Shown: positions 52,892 to 62,375, numbered from the stretch's first letter. The stretch is DNA of 64,000 bases from Massilia forsythiae (GCF_012849555.1 NZ_CP051685.1:4588001-4652000); one strand, 5' to 3'. Made by a program: numbers and translations. Notes: a model not told the origin generated them from the sequence alone.

Positions 52892-53593
52892 TCACGCGCG
52901 GCGCGGTCCCGTCAACGCCGGCACGATCTCGCCCAGGCGCGCCACCTCGTAATGCGCCACCGCCTCCGAGGCGTTGGCCAGCCCGCCCGGATTGAACCAG
53001 CAGGCGTCGATGCCGAAGCGGTTGGCGCCCAGTATGTCGGCGTCCAGGCGGTCGCCGATGATGACGGTCTTGTCCGGGTCGAAGGCGCGCGCCATCCTGG
53101 TGGTGAATGCGAAGAAGCGGCTGTCCGGCTTGGCGAAGCCGCAGGCCTCCGACGTCGCCACGAACGAGATGTGGTCCTGCAGGCCGGAACTGGCGATGCG
53201 GCGGTGCTGGATGTGGTGCACGCCGTTGGTGATGATGCCGACCTCGCCGAGCGCAGCCAATTGTTCGCATACTTCGCGGGCGCCGTCGACCAGCACCACG
53301 GTGTCCGACAGCGATTCGAGATACAGCCCGCTGGCGGCGTGCGCATCCAGGTCCAGGCCGTGCGCGGCGAAGGTGCGGCGGAAGCGTTCCACCTTCAGGA
53401 AGTCCTTGGAGACGGCGCCCAGTTCGAACTGCCGCCACAGCGCCAGGTTGATCGCCTGGTAGTCGCAGAACAGCGGTTCCAGGCCATCGGCCAGGCCCAG
53501 TGCACACAGCGTGCGGGTGAAGGAAAGCCGTTCGGAGGCCTTGAAGTCGAGCAGGGTGTCATCCAGGTCGAACAGGAAGAGGGCGTGCTTCAT
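52892..53593 (-). CDS. HAD-superfamily nucleotidase, YjjG-like
   Basis: 233 aa. HAD motif I FLFDLDDTLLDF, motif II GIITNGVHHIQHRR, motif III Lys in GFAKPDSRFF, motif IV IIGDRLDADILGANRFG. The long helical cap and the ITNG motif fit the YjjG group of pyrimidine 5'-nucleotidases that clear non-canonical nucleotides. ATG 53593 is used; 53608 and 53662 are other in-frame starts, giving extra Arg-rich residues that are not family-like. It is convergent with the MpaB-like gene (28-nt gap) and divergent from the GH43 gene. Confidence 0.85.
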   Translation of the reverse strand: MKHALFLFDLDDTLLDFKASERLSFTRTLCALGLADGLEPLFCDYQAINLALWRQFELGAVSKDFLKVERFRRTFAAHGLDLDAHAASGLYLESLSDTVVLVDGAREVCEQLAALGEVGIITNGVHHIQHRRIASSGLQDHISFVATSEACGFAKPDSRFFAFTTRMARAFDPDKTVIIGDRLDADILGANRFGIDACWFNPGGLANASEAVAHYEVARLGEIVPALTGPRRA

Positions 53594-53768
53594 CGTGCGG
53601 CGTTCCATCGTGGCGCGGGTCGGCGATGATAGCACGGGCGATCGCCGCCGGATGCGGGCCATTGGCGTCGGGCCGGTGCGCTGGAACGCCGCAGGATGGT
53701 TCGCCGGGCGCAGCGCTCAGCGTCGTGATTGTTTGGCGGCAGGGCATGATGGGCGCGGATCGATCGCA

Positions 53769-53774
53769 TAGAAT
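53769..53774 (+). promoter_or_regulatory. TAGAAT -10-like box before the GH43 gene
   Basis: TAGAAT within CGCATAGAATGA, 76 nt before the GH43 start. If used, transcription would begin near 53781 and the leader would contain the whole hairpin at 53808-53840. Confidence 0.35.
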
Positions 53775-53807
53775 GACTCGGATGCGTCTCACTTTGTGTC
53801 TCGTTAC

Positions 53808-53840
53808 GCCAGCCATCCGACCATGGCTGGCATTTTTTTT
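53808..53840 (+). terminator. Terminator-type hairpin in the GH43 leader (possible attenuator)
   Basis: GCCAGCCAT (53808-53816), loop CCGACC, ATGGCTGGC (53823-53831), A, then eight T. The Shine-Dalgarno GGAG of the GH43 gene follows at once, and its ATG is at 53850. No plus-strand gene ends upstream that would need a terminator, so control by attenuation is possible. Confidence 0.7.
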
Positions 53841-53849
53841 GGAGCTTCC

Positions 53850-54923
53850 ATGATCCGCATCCCGCGTTTCCCCATGGCGCGTGTCGCGTCCGGCATCCTT
53901 CTCGCCGCCGTCCTGGCCGGCTGCGCCGCCGACCACGCCCCCAGCGGAGCCGACCCCGGCGCCCGGGCCGAGGCCGCCGAACCCGTGTTCGCCAACCCGC
54001 TCGTGCGCCAGCGCGCCGACCCGCAGGTGAGCCTGTCCGCCGATGGCTGGTATTACCTGACCGCCACCGTGCCCGAATACGACCGCATCGAGCTGCGCCG
54101 CGCGCGTTCGCTGGACGAGTTGGGCAAGGCCGAGGCGAAGACGGTCTGGCGCAAGCACGCCAGCGGCGAAATGGGCGCGCACATCTGGGCGCCGGAACTG
54201 CACCGCATCGACGGCAAGTGGTACCTGTACTTCACCGCCGGCCGCGCCGAGGACAAGTGGGCGATCCGCCTGTACGTGCTGGAGAACGCGTCCGCCGATC
54301 CGCTCGACGGCGCGTGGATCGAGCGCGGCCAGCTGAAGACCGGTTGGGAATCGTTTTCGCTGGACGCCACCACCTTCGCCCACCGCGGCCAGCGCTACCT
54401 GGTGTGGACCCAGCGCGCGCCGGATGGCAGCAAGGGCACCAACATCTACATCGCGCGCATGGATAGCCCACTGTCGATCGCCGGGCCGGCCATTATGCTG
54501 ACGAAACCCGAGTATGCGTGGGAAAAAGTGAAATTCGACGTCAACGAGGCGCCGGCGGTGCTGGTGAAAAATGGCCGCGTTTTTCTCACCTACTCGGCCA
54601 GCGCCACCGACGCCAGCTACGCCATGGGCATGCTCACCGCGCGCGCGGATGCCGACCTGCTGGATGCGACATCGTGGTCGAAGTCGCGCGAGCCGGTGTT
54701 CAAGTCGAGCCCCGCCAACGGCCAGTGGGGACCGGGGCACAACAGCTTCACCACCACGCCGGACGGCAAGACGGACATTCTGGTCTACCACGCGCGCAAC
54801 TACCGCGACATCCCCGGCGATTCGTTGAATGACCCGAACCGGCATACGCGCGCGCAAGTCATCCATTGGCGCGCCGACGGCACGCCGGATTTCGGCGAGC
54901 CGGTGGCGGACATGAAGCGGTGA
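53850..54923 (+). CDS. Glycoside hydrolase family 43 lipoprotein
   Basis: 357 aa. Lipobox VLAGC, lipidated Cys25. Five-bladed propeller with GH43 catalytic candidates: base Asp in RADPQVSL, Asp in SLDATTF and Glu in VNEAPAVLV; also the GH43-typical HIWAPELHRIDGKWYLYF. Family activities are alpha-L-arabinofuranosidase, arabinanase, xylosidase and exo-galactanase; the pectin genes favour arabinan or galactan trimming. ATG 53850 sits after GGAG directly behind a terminator-type hairpin. It is convergent with the third large TonB receptor gene (47-nt gap). Confidence 0.87.
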   Translation: MIRIPRFPMARVASGILLAAVLAGCAADHAPSGADPGARAEAAEPVFANPLVRQRADPQVSLSADGWYYLTATVPEYDRIELRRARSLDELGKAEAKTVWRKHASGEMGAHIWAPELHRIDGKWYLYFTAGRAEDKWAIRLYVLENASADPLDGAWIERGQLKTGWESFSLDATTFAHRGQRYLVWTQRAPDGSKGTNIYIARMDSPLSIAGPAIMLTKPEYAWEKVKFDVNEAPAVLVKNGRVFLTYSASATDASYAMGMLTARADADLLDATSWSKSREPVFKSSPANGQWGPGHNSFTTTPDGKTDILVYHARNYRDIPGDSLNDPNRHTRAQVIHWRADGTPDFGEPVADMKR

Positions 54924-54970
54924 AAACGGCACACGCGGTGATACGCGGCGTCGTATCCGCCCCGTGCGCA

Positions 54971-57900
54971 TCAATACTTGTAGTTCAACCCCAGCACGAA
55001 CGAGCGTCCCGAATGCACGTACAGCAGCGTGTCGTTGCGCTGCGTATCGCGCCCGTAGCGCAGCGGCGTGTCGGTCAGGTTCTGCCCCTCCACCGAAAGA
55101 CGCAGCTGCGGGGTCAGGTTGTACGAGATGCTGGCGTCGACGTTGGTCGAGCCGTCCACGGTGGTGTAGTCGTGGCCGTTGACGTCGCCCAGCACCGCCA
55201 GCAGGTAGCTGGAGCGGTGCGCGGCCGACACGCGCGCGCTGAACTTGGCGTCCTCGTAGAACAGCGTCAGGTTGTGCGCGCGCGGCGACAGGCCGGTGAA
55301 GTTGGCCACCTGCGTCAGCTGTTCGTTGGCGGCGGTGCGCGGGTTGTCGACGCGGGTGATGTAGGTGATCTTCGACTTCACCGCGGTGGCGTTGGCCAGG
55401 AAGCCGAAGTTGCTCCAGAAGCCCGGCAGGAAGCTGAACGGCGCCTGCAAATTGAATTCCAGGCCGTTCAAGGGGCCGCCGGCGGTGTTCACCTTGCGGC
55501 TGACCACCACTTCGGTGCTCGGCAGCGTCGGGCACACCGGCGTGCCGGTCAGCGAGCAGCCGCCGAACACCAGCAGGTCGTTCGGCAGGCCCAGCGACGA
55601 ATAGGTGGCGCGCTCGGACACGGTCTGGATGAAGCTGGCGATGTCCTTGCGGAAGTACCCGAGCGAGACCATCGCGTTCTTGGCGTAGTACCACTCGGCC
55701 TGCAGGTCGTAGGTCTTGGCGCGGATCGGGTCCAGGTTCGGGTTGCCGATCGAGACCGATTGCGCGATCTGCGAGACCGTGGCCGACGGCGCCAGGTCCA
55801 CGTACTCCGGGCGCGACAGCGTCTTGCCGGCCGAGAAACGCACGAACACGTCCTTCGGCAGCTGCGCCGTGAGGTTGAAGGCGGGCAGCCAGTCGCGGTA
55901 TTTCTTGGTGCCGGTGTTCGGCTGCAGCTGGCCGTTCACCGCGATCAGCGCCGTGGACGTGGCCTTGGTGTCGGCGCCGCGCACGCCGACGTTGCCGCGC
56001 CAGCCGATGCCGAGCAGGTCGTAGTTGAAGTCGACCATGCCGTACAGCGCGTCGATCTTTTCCTCGACGCGGCGGTTGGCCTGGCCCAGCACGTTGTACT
56101 CGGAGCCCGGCACCGCTGAACAGTGGCACTCGATGTTGTACACCGCCAGGAACTTGTTCAGGTCGACCGCCGCCCATTGCGACGGCACGCCGCTGCCGCC
56201 CAGGCCGTTGCCGAAGCCGGTGATCTGGCGCGAGATGCTGGCCATGGTCACGCCGGACGGCAGCGTCAAGCCGTTGCCGCCCGAGCCGATCTCGAAGTTC
56301 GACCAGGTATTGGTGCGCTTGGACAGGCCGAAGCGGCTGGTCAGGTGGTCGTTCATCTCCCAGCTCAGGTTGACCTCGGAGGTCTTGAGCTTGTTGGTGG
56401 TGTCCAGGTAGCGGCCGACGAACTGGCCGTGCACGGTGCCGTCGGCATCCTGCGGCGCGAAGCCGAAGCTGGCCGGATTGGCGATGTCGGTGCCGAAGTT
56501 CAGCGTCGGCACGTTGCGGTTGTTGCGGAAGTCCCAGGAAAAGTTGTTGACGTTGGGCGCGTCGAACTGCACGGTGGCGCGCATCGGCTCGTTCAGGTTG
56601 GCGTTCGAGGCGCCGGTCAGGAAGTTCAGCTTGACGGTGTCGCTGAACTTGTGGCTGCCGGACAGCACGTGCTGGCGGAAGGTGGTGTCGTACACGTCCA
56701 GCAAGCCCTCGGTGCGCACGTCGACGCCGTTGAAGCGGCCGTAGTCCCAGCTGCCGTTGCCGTCGAAGTGCGTTTCCAGGATCGAGGTCTGCGGCTTGCC
56801 GTTGGCCTGCGCCAGCGTGCGGCCGAACGAGATCGCCTCGATGTAGTTGTCGTAGCGCTTGTTGGCGAATTTCCCGTACATGAGGTCCAGGTTCACCTCG
56901 GTGCTCGGCGCCGGGCGCCATTGGAACGAGCTGGTGATGCCGGTGCGTTCGTAGTCGGTCTGCGAGCGGCGGTAGCGCGGGATGCGCGGGGCGTAGGCGC
57001 CGGAACCGGCGGCCGGCGTCGCCACCGTGCCGCCGTAGTTGTCGGTACGGCCGAACACCGAATTGTAGGCGGCCGGGTCGGAGGTGCGCGGCACGCCGAA
57101 GCCGCAGGCGGTCGGGGTGATGCCCTTGACGGCGCTGTTGGCCGGGTTCTGGGCGGCGCCGAGCGGCGAGCAGAAGCCGCCGTCGGCGCTGGCGCTGAGC
57201 AGCTCGACCGCTTCGTAGCCTTCCTCGGTGGCGCGCCGCTTGGAGTAGGCGCCGGAGACCAGCGCGCCGACCTTGCCGTAGGCGGTGTCCCAGCGGTCCG
57301 ACAGCAGGGCGGTCACGCGCGGCTGGGTCTTCTTCGACAGCTGGTTGTAGAACTCCTGGCCGCCGACGCTGACGGTGCGGCCCTTGAAGTCGAACGGGCG
57401 CGCGGTGCGCAGGTCGACGGTGGCGCCGAGCGAGCCTTCCTCGACCGCCGCCTCGGACGTCTTGCGCACTTCCAGGCTGTTGAACAGTTCCGAGGCGAAC
57501 ACGGAGAAGTCGAAGCCGCGCCCGCGGTTGGTGCTGCCGTTGATGTCCGATGCGCCGGTGGCGGCCACGCCCTCGATGCCGTTGATGCGCACGCGGGTGA
57601 AGCCGGCGTTCAGGCCGCGCACCGTGATCTGCTTGCCTTCGCCGCCGTCGCCGCGCGCCAGCGCCACGCCGGGCACGCGCTGCAGCGACTCGGCCAGGTT
57701 CGCATCCGGGAACTTGGCGATGTCCTCGGCCTTGATCACGTCGACGATGCCGTCGGCGTTCTTCTTGGTGTTCAGGGCGCTGTTCAGGCTGGCGCGAAAG
57801 CCCGTGACGACCACCGTTTCCACCGCCTTGGGCGCGCTGCGCGCGGCGTTGGCGTCGACCGGGTCGGTGTTGGTATCAAGGGGTGCGGCCGTGCTGGATT

Positions 57901-58054
57901 GCGGCGCGGCGGCATCGGCTGCGGCGGCGCTCTGCTGGGCGTGCGCCTGCAGCGATGCCAGCATCGCCAGCACGCCCAGGCTGACCAGGGTGCGGCGGCA
58001 GCCGGTGCCGTGGCGCGTTCCGGCGCGCGGCGTGGGTTCGTGGGCAGGTTTCAT
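54971..58054 (-). CDS. Large TonB-dependent receptor (carbohydrate type)
   Basis: 1027 aa. Signal peptide cleaved after QAHA (about 39). A linker is followed by the plug (about 80-230): VETVVVTGFRASLNSALNTK, DVIKAEDIAKFPDANLAESL and ITVRGLNAGFTRVRINGIEG, the classic Xanthomonas/Caulobacter TonB receptor pattern. The barrel ends in FVLGLNYKY. It would import oligosaccharides. It is divergent from the GH35 beta-galactosidase gene across a 347-bp region, suggesting shared regulation and a galactoside ligand (inferred). GAGGAGA precedes the ATG on the minus strand. Confidence 0.92.
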   Translation of the reverse strand: MKPAHEPTPRAGTRHGTGCRRTLVSLGVLAMLASLQAHAQQSAAAADAAAPQSSTAAPLDTNTDPVDANAARSAPKAVETVVVTGFRASLNSALNTKKNADGIVDVIKAEDIAKFPDANLAESLQRVPGVALARGDGGEGKQITVRGLNAGFTRVRINGIEGVAATGASDINGSTNRGRGFDFSVFASELFNSLEVRKTSEAAVEEGSLGATVDLRTARPFDFKGRTVSVGGQEFYNQLSKKTQPRVTALLSDRWDTAYGKVGALVSGAYSKRRATEEGYEAVELLSASADGGFCSPLGAAQNPANSAVKGITPTACGFGVPRTSDPAAYNSVFGRTDNYGGTVATPAAGSGAYAPRIPRYRRSQTDYERTGITSSFQWRPAPSTEVNLDLMYGKFANKRYDNYIEAISFGRTLAQANGKPQTSILETHFDGNGSWDYGRFNGVDVRTEGLLDVYDTTFRQHVLSGSHKFSDTVKLNFLTGASNANLNEPMRATVQFDAPNVNNFSWDFRNNRNVPTLNFGTDIANPASFGFAPQDADGTVHGQFVGRYLDTTNKLKTSEVNLSWEMNDHLTSRFGLSKRTNTWSNFEIGSGGNGLTLPSGVTMASISRQITGFGNGLGGSGVPSQWAAVDLNKFLAVYNIECHCSAVPGSEYNVLGQANRRVEEKIDALYGMVDFNYDLLGIGWRGNVGVRGADTKATSTALIAVNGQLQPNTGTKKYRDWLPAFNLTAQLPKDVFVRFSAGKTLSRPEYVDLAPSATVSQIAQSVSIGNPNLDPIRAKTYDLQAEWYYAKNAMVSLGYFRKDIASFIQTVSERATYSSLGLPNDLLVFGGCSLTGTPVCPTLPSTEVVVSRKVNTAGGPLNGLEFNLQAPFSFLPGFWSNFGFLANATAVKSKITYITRVDNPRTAANEQLTQVANFTGLSPRAHNLTLFYEDAKFSARVSAAHRSSYLLAVLGDVNGHDYTTVDGSTNVDASISYNLTPQLRLSVEGQNLTDTPLRYGRDTQRNDTLLYVHSGRSFVLGLNYKY

Positions 58055-58401
58055 GGTGCGGTATCTCCTCGTTCTTGTAATGCTCCCGTCGATGCGGGCG
58101 CTGTTGTCGCGACTGAAGGAACGGCGTGGCGCCCGGCGGCGCGGGGCCGGCGCGGGCGGTCGTCAAGCCTGGCCATGCGGCGGGCGCCGCGGCCGGTCCG
58201 GCGTGCTGCTTGGGGTCCGGAAGCCGGCGCGCTGCGCCGGTATTGACGCGTCGATGGTAGCCGCAACCCGCCATCGAAATCCGCGCCGCATTCCCGCGGC
58301 GATGGAATAATCATGTTGTTGAGCGCTTGCATGGCATTTGGCCAACACATGCGCGATCGCGGCGACAATACGCGCCATAACGATCATCAGGAGACGAGCC
58401 G
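58055..58401. other. Divergent TonB receptor / GH35 promoter region
   Basis: 347 bp without a gene. Near the GH35 side lies TTGAGCGCTTGC (centre AGCGCT, 58322-58327), which loosely resembles a LacI-family operator, and the short A+T-richer stretch 58306-58345. These are the only signals I can point to. No regulator gene adjoins. Confidence 0.45.
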
Positions 58402-61400
58402 GTGCCGAGTTTTGCTTCGAACGATGCGTCGCCGTCCGCGTGCGGCGCGGCAGGTGCGGATGCCATGCAGGATGTGATGCAGTGCGTCGCCGCGCCCACG
58501 CGCTTGGCGCTGCCGACGCGCTTGGCGCGGCTGGTGCGGCTGGTGCTGGCCGCGCTTGCAGGCACGGCGCTCGGCGGCGCCGGCGTGGCGCAGGAACTGG
58601 GCATTCCGCAGGCCTCGGATGCGGCGGCGGTGCAAGCGCGGCCAGTGCAAGCGCCGCCGGCCGCGCAGGCCGTGCGGGCAGCCGGCGTCGCGGCGGCGCC
58701 GCTGGCGGGCGCCAGGAACGAGCCCAGGCAGGTCAGTTGGGACCGGTACTCGCTGCTGGTCGACGGCAAGCGCATCGTGCTGTGGTCAGGCGAGATCCAT
58801 CCGTTCCGCCTGCCCGACCCGGCGCAGTGGCGCGACGTCATCCAGAAGATGAAGGCGCTCGGCTTCAATGGCGTCTCCTTCTATTTCGACTGGGCCTACC
58901 ATTCGCCGGCGCCGGGCGTCTACGATTTCACGGGCGTGCGCGACATGGAGCGCGCGCTGGCGACCGCCGAGGAAGAGGGCATGTACGTCATCGCCCGTCC
59001 CGGCCCCTACGTGAACGCCGAACTGTCCGGCGGCGGCTTTCCGGGCTGGATGCTGCGCAACAAGGCCGAGGCGCGCACCGACGATCCGGTCTACCTGGCC
59101 GCCATGGACGAATGGATGACCCGGATTAACGCCATCATCGCGCGCCACCAGATAACGAATGGCGGCGGCAACGTGATCGCCTACCAGCTCGAGAACGAGC
59201 TGGGCAAGGTCGAGCCCAAGCACGCGCGCATGATGGAACACCTGGCCGCCAAGGCCAGGCGCGACGGCATCACGGTACCGATGTTCCACAACGCCGCCGG
59301 GCGCCTGCCCGACTGGACGCCGAAGGGATCCGGCGCGCCCTGGACCAATCCGGGACCGACCGACCTGTACGCCTTCGACGGCTACCCCGGCGGCACCTGC
59401 GACGTGCACGCCGACCCGCGCGGCCCGGCGCGCGCGCCCGACTGGGGCATGTATGCGGCGCCGGGACCGAAGTCCGGCGCGCTGTCCTCACCCGCCACGC
59501 CGGGCTTCCTGGCCGAGATCGGCGCCGGCTGGTTCGACTACTGGGGCTCGAACGGCACGTATGACTGCACCGCCCAGCGCCAGGGCACCGGCTATCAGCG
59601 CGTGTTCTACGGCACCGACCTGATCAATCGCATCACCATCCACAACCTGTACATGGCCTTCGGCGGCACCTCGTGGGGCTGGCTGCCGGGGCCGATCGTG
59701 TACACCTCGTACGACTACGGCGCGCCGATCGCCGAAGACCGCGGCCTGCGCCCCAAGGCGCTGGGCCTGAAGCAGCAGGGCATGTTCGTGCAGGCGGCCG
59801 AGCCGGTGCTGGCGCGCATGGACAAGGGCGCGCCGGTCAAGACGACCAGCGACAGGGTCAAGGTCTACCACAACGTCAACCAGGAACTCGGCGCGCACGT
59901 GCTGTTCGCCGTGCACAGCCCGTCCGACCTCACCGGCGACGACCGCTTCCGCTTCGACCTGGCCACGCGCGACGGCAGCTACACGATCGAATCGCGCCTG
60001 AACGGCCAGGACGGCAAGATGCTGCTGGCCGGCGTCGATTTGCAGCGCCAGCGCCTGGTGTATTCGACCTCCGAGCTGCAGGCGCAATTCCGGAACGGCG
60101 CGCGCGACATCGTGCTGCTGCAGGGCCGCGGCGGCGAGCAGGCCGAGACCGTGCTGCGCTACGCGGGCGCGCCCAAGGTCGAGGTGCTGGCCGGGCAGGT
60201 GGCGTCCAGGTTCGACGCCGGGCGCGGCGATTTGCGCCTGGCCTACACGCACGGGGGCCTGGCGCGCGTGCGCATCAGCGGCGGCGGACGGGCGCCGCTG
60301 CTCCTGCTGCTGGCGGACGAAGCGACCAGCCAGCGCTTCTGGCTGCAGGATGTAGGTAAAGGCGCGGACGCCGGCAAGGTGCTGCAGCTGACGCCGGCGC
60401 TGGTGCGATCAAGCACGCTGGCGGGCGGCACGCTGGCTCTCACCGGCGACACCGCCGAGGACAGCACGCTGGAAATCTGGGGGCCGGCCTTCGCCGCGCT
60501 CAGCTTCAACGGCCAGCCCCTGGCTTTCCGCGCGCAGCCGGACGGCAGCGTCAGGAGCGGCGTCGTGCCCGGCCCCGCGCGCGTGGCGCTGCCCGACCTC
60601 GGCCGCGCGGCCTGGACGCGGCGCATGGACAGTCCCGAGGCGCAGCCCGCCTTCGACGACAGCGCCTGGGCCAAGGCCGACCGGCGCGCCTCGGCCGCCC
60701 AGACCTGGACCCTGCCCGAGCGCGGCCAGCCGACCCTGGCGATGAGCGACTACGGCTTTCACCACGGCGACGTCTGGTACCGCGGCCACGTCGACATCGG
60801 CGCCGTCCGCGCCGACCGGCTGGAACTGTTCTACGGCGGCGGGGGCGGCGGCATGCTCCAGGTCTGGGTCGACGGCCGCTTCGCCGGCCAGCACGAACTC
60901 GACACCGGCCGTTCCTTCCCCGAGACCACCGACAGCGTCAAGCTGGCGCTGGGCGACCTGGCGCCGGGCCGGCACGTGATCGCCGCCATGGTGCGCAACA
61001 ACTCGCACAACTGGGACCTGATGGCGGACGACGCCCACCGCGAGGCGCGCGGCCTGATATCGGCCTCGCTGACGTCGAAGGGCGGGCGCCGCTTCGCCGT
61101 GCCGATCGAGTGGCGCATCCAGGGCAACCGCGGCGGCGAGGACATCTTCGATAAGCTGCGCGGGCCGCTCAACAACGGCGGGCTGTACGGCGAGCGGGAA
61201 GGGTGGTACCTGCCGCTCACCGGCGCCGCTGCGACGGCGGACGCCGGCTGGGCCGCGGCCAGGGCGGAGGATGCGCCGCCGGCGCCCGGCACCTACTGGC
61301 TGCGCACCCGCGTCAAGCTGGACCTGCCCGAGGGCCACGACGTCCAGCTCGGCCTGGCCTTCGGCGACGCCGCGCAGCCGCGCTCCGCGCGCGAAAACCG

Positions 61401-61641
61401 CGCGCTGATCTTCGTGAACGGCTGGAACATGGGCCAGTTCATCGCCCACGTCGGCCCGCAGCGCACTTTCGTGATCCCGCCGGGCATCCTCGATCCGCAC
61501 GGCGACAACACCATCGCGCTGGCGGTGACCACCGACGGCAAGCCGGAGAATGCGCTGGAGCCGGTGCGGCTGGTGACGCTGCGCGCCGTGCGCGGCGGGG
61601 TGGCGCCGGCAAGCGTGACGCCTGGCGGAGGAGGCGGATAG
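58402..61641 (+). CDS. Glycoside hydrolase family 35 beta-galactosidase
   Basis: 1079 aa. The start is GTG 58402, supported by AGGAGA eight nt upstream; ATG 58465 is a possible alternative. A long N-terminal stretch ends in a signal-type segment (LVRLVLAALAGTALGGAGVA). The GH35 TIM barrel covers about 110-450: LWSGEIHPFRLP, RPGPYVNAELSGGGFPGW, acid/base Glu266 in YQLENELG and nucleophile Glu372 in FLAEIGAGWFDYWG. Domains 2-3 and two galactose-binding jelly rolls (about 770-880 and 960-1060) follow, ending RALIFVNGWNMGQF. It releases terminal beta-galactose from side chains such as RG-I galactan. Confidence 0.92.
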   Translation: MPSFASNDASPSACGAAGADAMQDVMQCVAAPTRLALPTRLARLVRLVLAALAGTALGGAGVAQELGIPQASDAAAVQARPVQAPPAAQAVRAAGVAAAPLAGARNEPRQVSWDRYSLLVDGKRIVLWSGEIHPFRLPDPAQWRDVIQKMKALGFNGVSFYFDWAYHSPAPGVYDFTGVRDMERALATAEEEGMYVIARPGPYVNAELSGGGFPGWMLRNKAEARTDDPVYLAAMDEWMTRINAIIARHQITNGGGNVIAYQLENELGKVEPKHARMMEHLAAKARRDGITVPMFHNAAGRLPDWTPKGSGAPWTNPGPTDLYAFDGYPGGTCDVHADPRGPARAPDWGMYAAPGPKSGALSSPATPGFLAEIGAGWFDYWGSNGTYDCTAQRQGTGYQRVFYGTDLINRITIHNLYMAFGGTSWGWLPGPIVYTSYDYGAPIAEDRGLRPKALGLKQQGMFVQAAEPVLARMDKGAPVKTTSDRVKVYHNVNQELGAHVLFAVHSPSDLTGDDRFRFDLATRDGSYTIESRLNGQDGKMLLAGVDLQRQRLVYSTSELQAQFRNGARDIVLLQGRGGEQAETVLRYAGAPKVEVLAGQVASRFDAGRGDLRLAYTHGGLARVRISGGGRAPLLLLLADEATSQRFWLQDVGKGADAGKVLQLTPALVRSSTLAGGTLALTGDTAEDSTLEIWGPAFAALSFNGQPLAFRAQPDGSVRSGVVPGPARVALPDLGRAAWTRRMDSPEAQPAFDDSAWAKADRRASAAQTWTLPERGQPTLAMSDYGFHHGDVWYRGHVDIGAVRADRLELFYGGGGGGMLQVWVDGRFAGQHELDTGRSFPETTDSVKLALGDLAPGRHVIAAMVRNNSHNWDLMADDAHREARGLISASLTSKGGRRFAVPIEWRIQGNRGGEDIFDKLRGPLNNGGLYGEREGWYLPLTGAAATADAGWAAARAEDAPPAPGTYWLRTRVKLDLPEGHDVQLGLAFGDAAQPRSARENRALIFVNGWNMGQFIAHVGPQRTFVIPPGILDPHGDNTIALAVTTDGKPENALEPVRLVTLRAVRGGVAPASVTPGGGGG

Positions 61642-61730
61642 CGGGTATGCTCGTCAATACGTCCGGATTCGAAAGCGAACGACCATGCGCCGGAGCGCCG
61701 GCATGATCGAATTGCTGGTCCTGCCGGTCG

Positions 61731-62375
61731 CTACGACACCGCCCGCTTTTGGGAAATCGTCCGGTTGAATTCCAGCCAACCGACGCCGAGCTCGGTGACC
61801 GTGTAGCCGTTGCCGATGCGCTGCATGAACAGGTTCGATTCCAGCCAGGTCCGGATTTCCTCGCTCATCGGGATCGCGTCCACGCCGCTTTGAATGCGGT
61901 CGAGCGCGCGTACGCAGGCGAAGTGCTTGAGCGCCTGCCGCCCCTTTGCAGTGATCGCAGGCTTGCCGTCCTCGTCCAACTGAATCAGCGCGAAACGCAT
62001 CAAATCGGCCGGACACTCGGCGATCGTGATTCTCTGCATGCCGGTATCCACTTCGAAACGAAGGCGGTACAGGATTGCCATGCCGGCCGCGTCGAGCGTG
62101 ACGGCTTCGTCATCGTCGACAGCCGGCCTGTCACGCCGATCCGCAGGCATGGACGGCATCTCGTCGGTACGGCGCCGCTGCACGCGGCGGTCTTCGGGAA
62201 TGGCCAATACGCGCTCGATCAGTTCCTCGTCGAGACCGTTGCGCAACAAGAGATTTTTCGCGGCACCGCTGCCGAAGCCGCGCCGCATGGCGAACATGGT
62301 GCGCAAGATTTTTGCGGTGACGCCATCGGTACGCCGGTCCGCCGAGCGTCGCTCGGGATGAGGTTCAAGAGTCAT
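61731..62375 (-). CDS. Unrecognised protein with possible winged-helix repeats
   Basis: 214 aa, no signal peptide or membrane segment. The N-terminus is rich in Arg with two similar basic clusters (ERRSADRRTD, 9-17; EDRRVQRRRTDEMP, about 61-74). In the second half two similar stretches, ITAKGRQALKHFA and VTELGVGWLEF, look like the closing helices of small winged-helix units. DNA or RNA binding is therefore possible but not shown. It reads away from the gene pair at 62661-63862. I do not recognise the family. Confidence 0.6.
   Translation of the reverse strand: MTLEPHPERRSADRRTDGVTAKILRTMFAMRRGFGSGAAKNLLLRNGLDEELIERVLAIPEDRRVQRRRTDEMPSMPADRRDRPAVDDDEAVTLDAAGMAILYRLRFEVDTGMQRITIAECPADLMRFALIQLDEDGKPAITAKGRQALKHFACVRALDRIQSGVDAIPMSEEIRTWLESNLFMQRIGNGYTVTELGVGWLEFNRTISQKRAVS

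Noticed and set aside
53559-56921. A 1120-codon minus-strand frame overlapping the YjjG-like, GH43 and TonB receptor genes.
   Set aside because: It is a shadow frame: Gln/Arg/Ala-rich translation, no motif, and the true receptor is in another frame of the same strand.
58318-58331. A LacI-family operator (TTGAGCGCTTGC) in the receptor/GH35 divergent region.
   Set aside because: Only the central AGCGCT is symmetric, and no LacI-type gene is nearby. Kept only as a remark.
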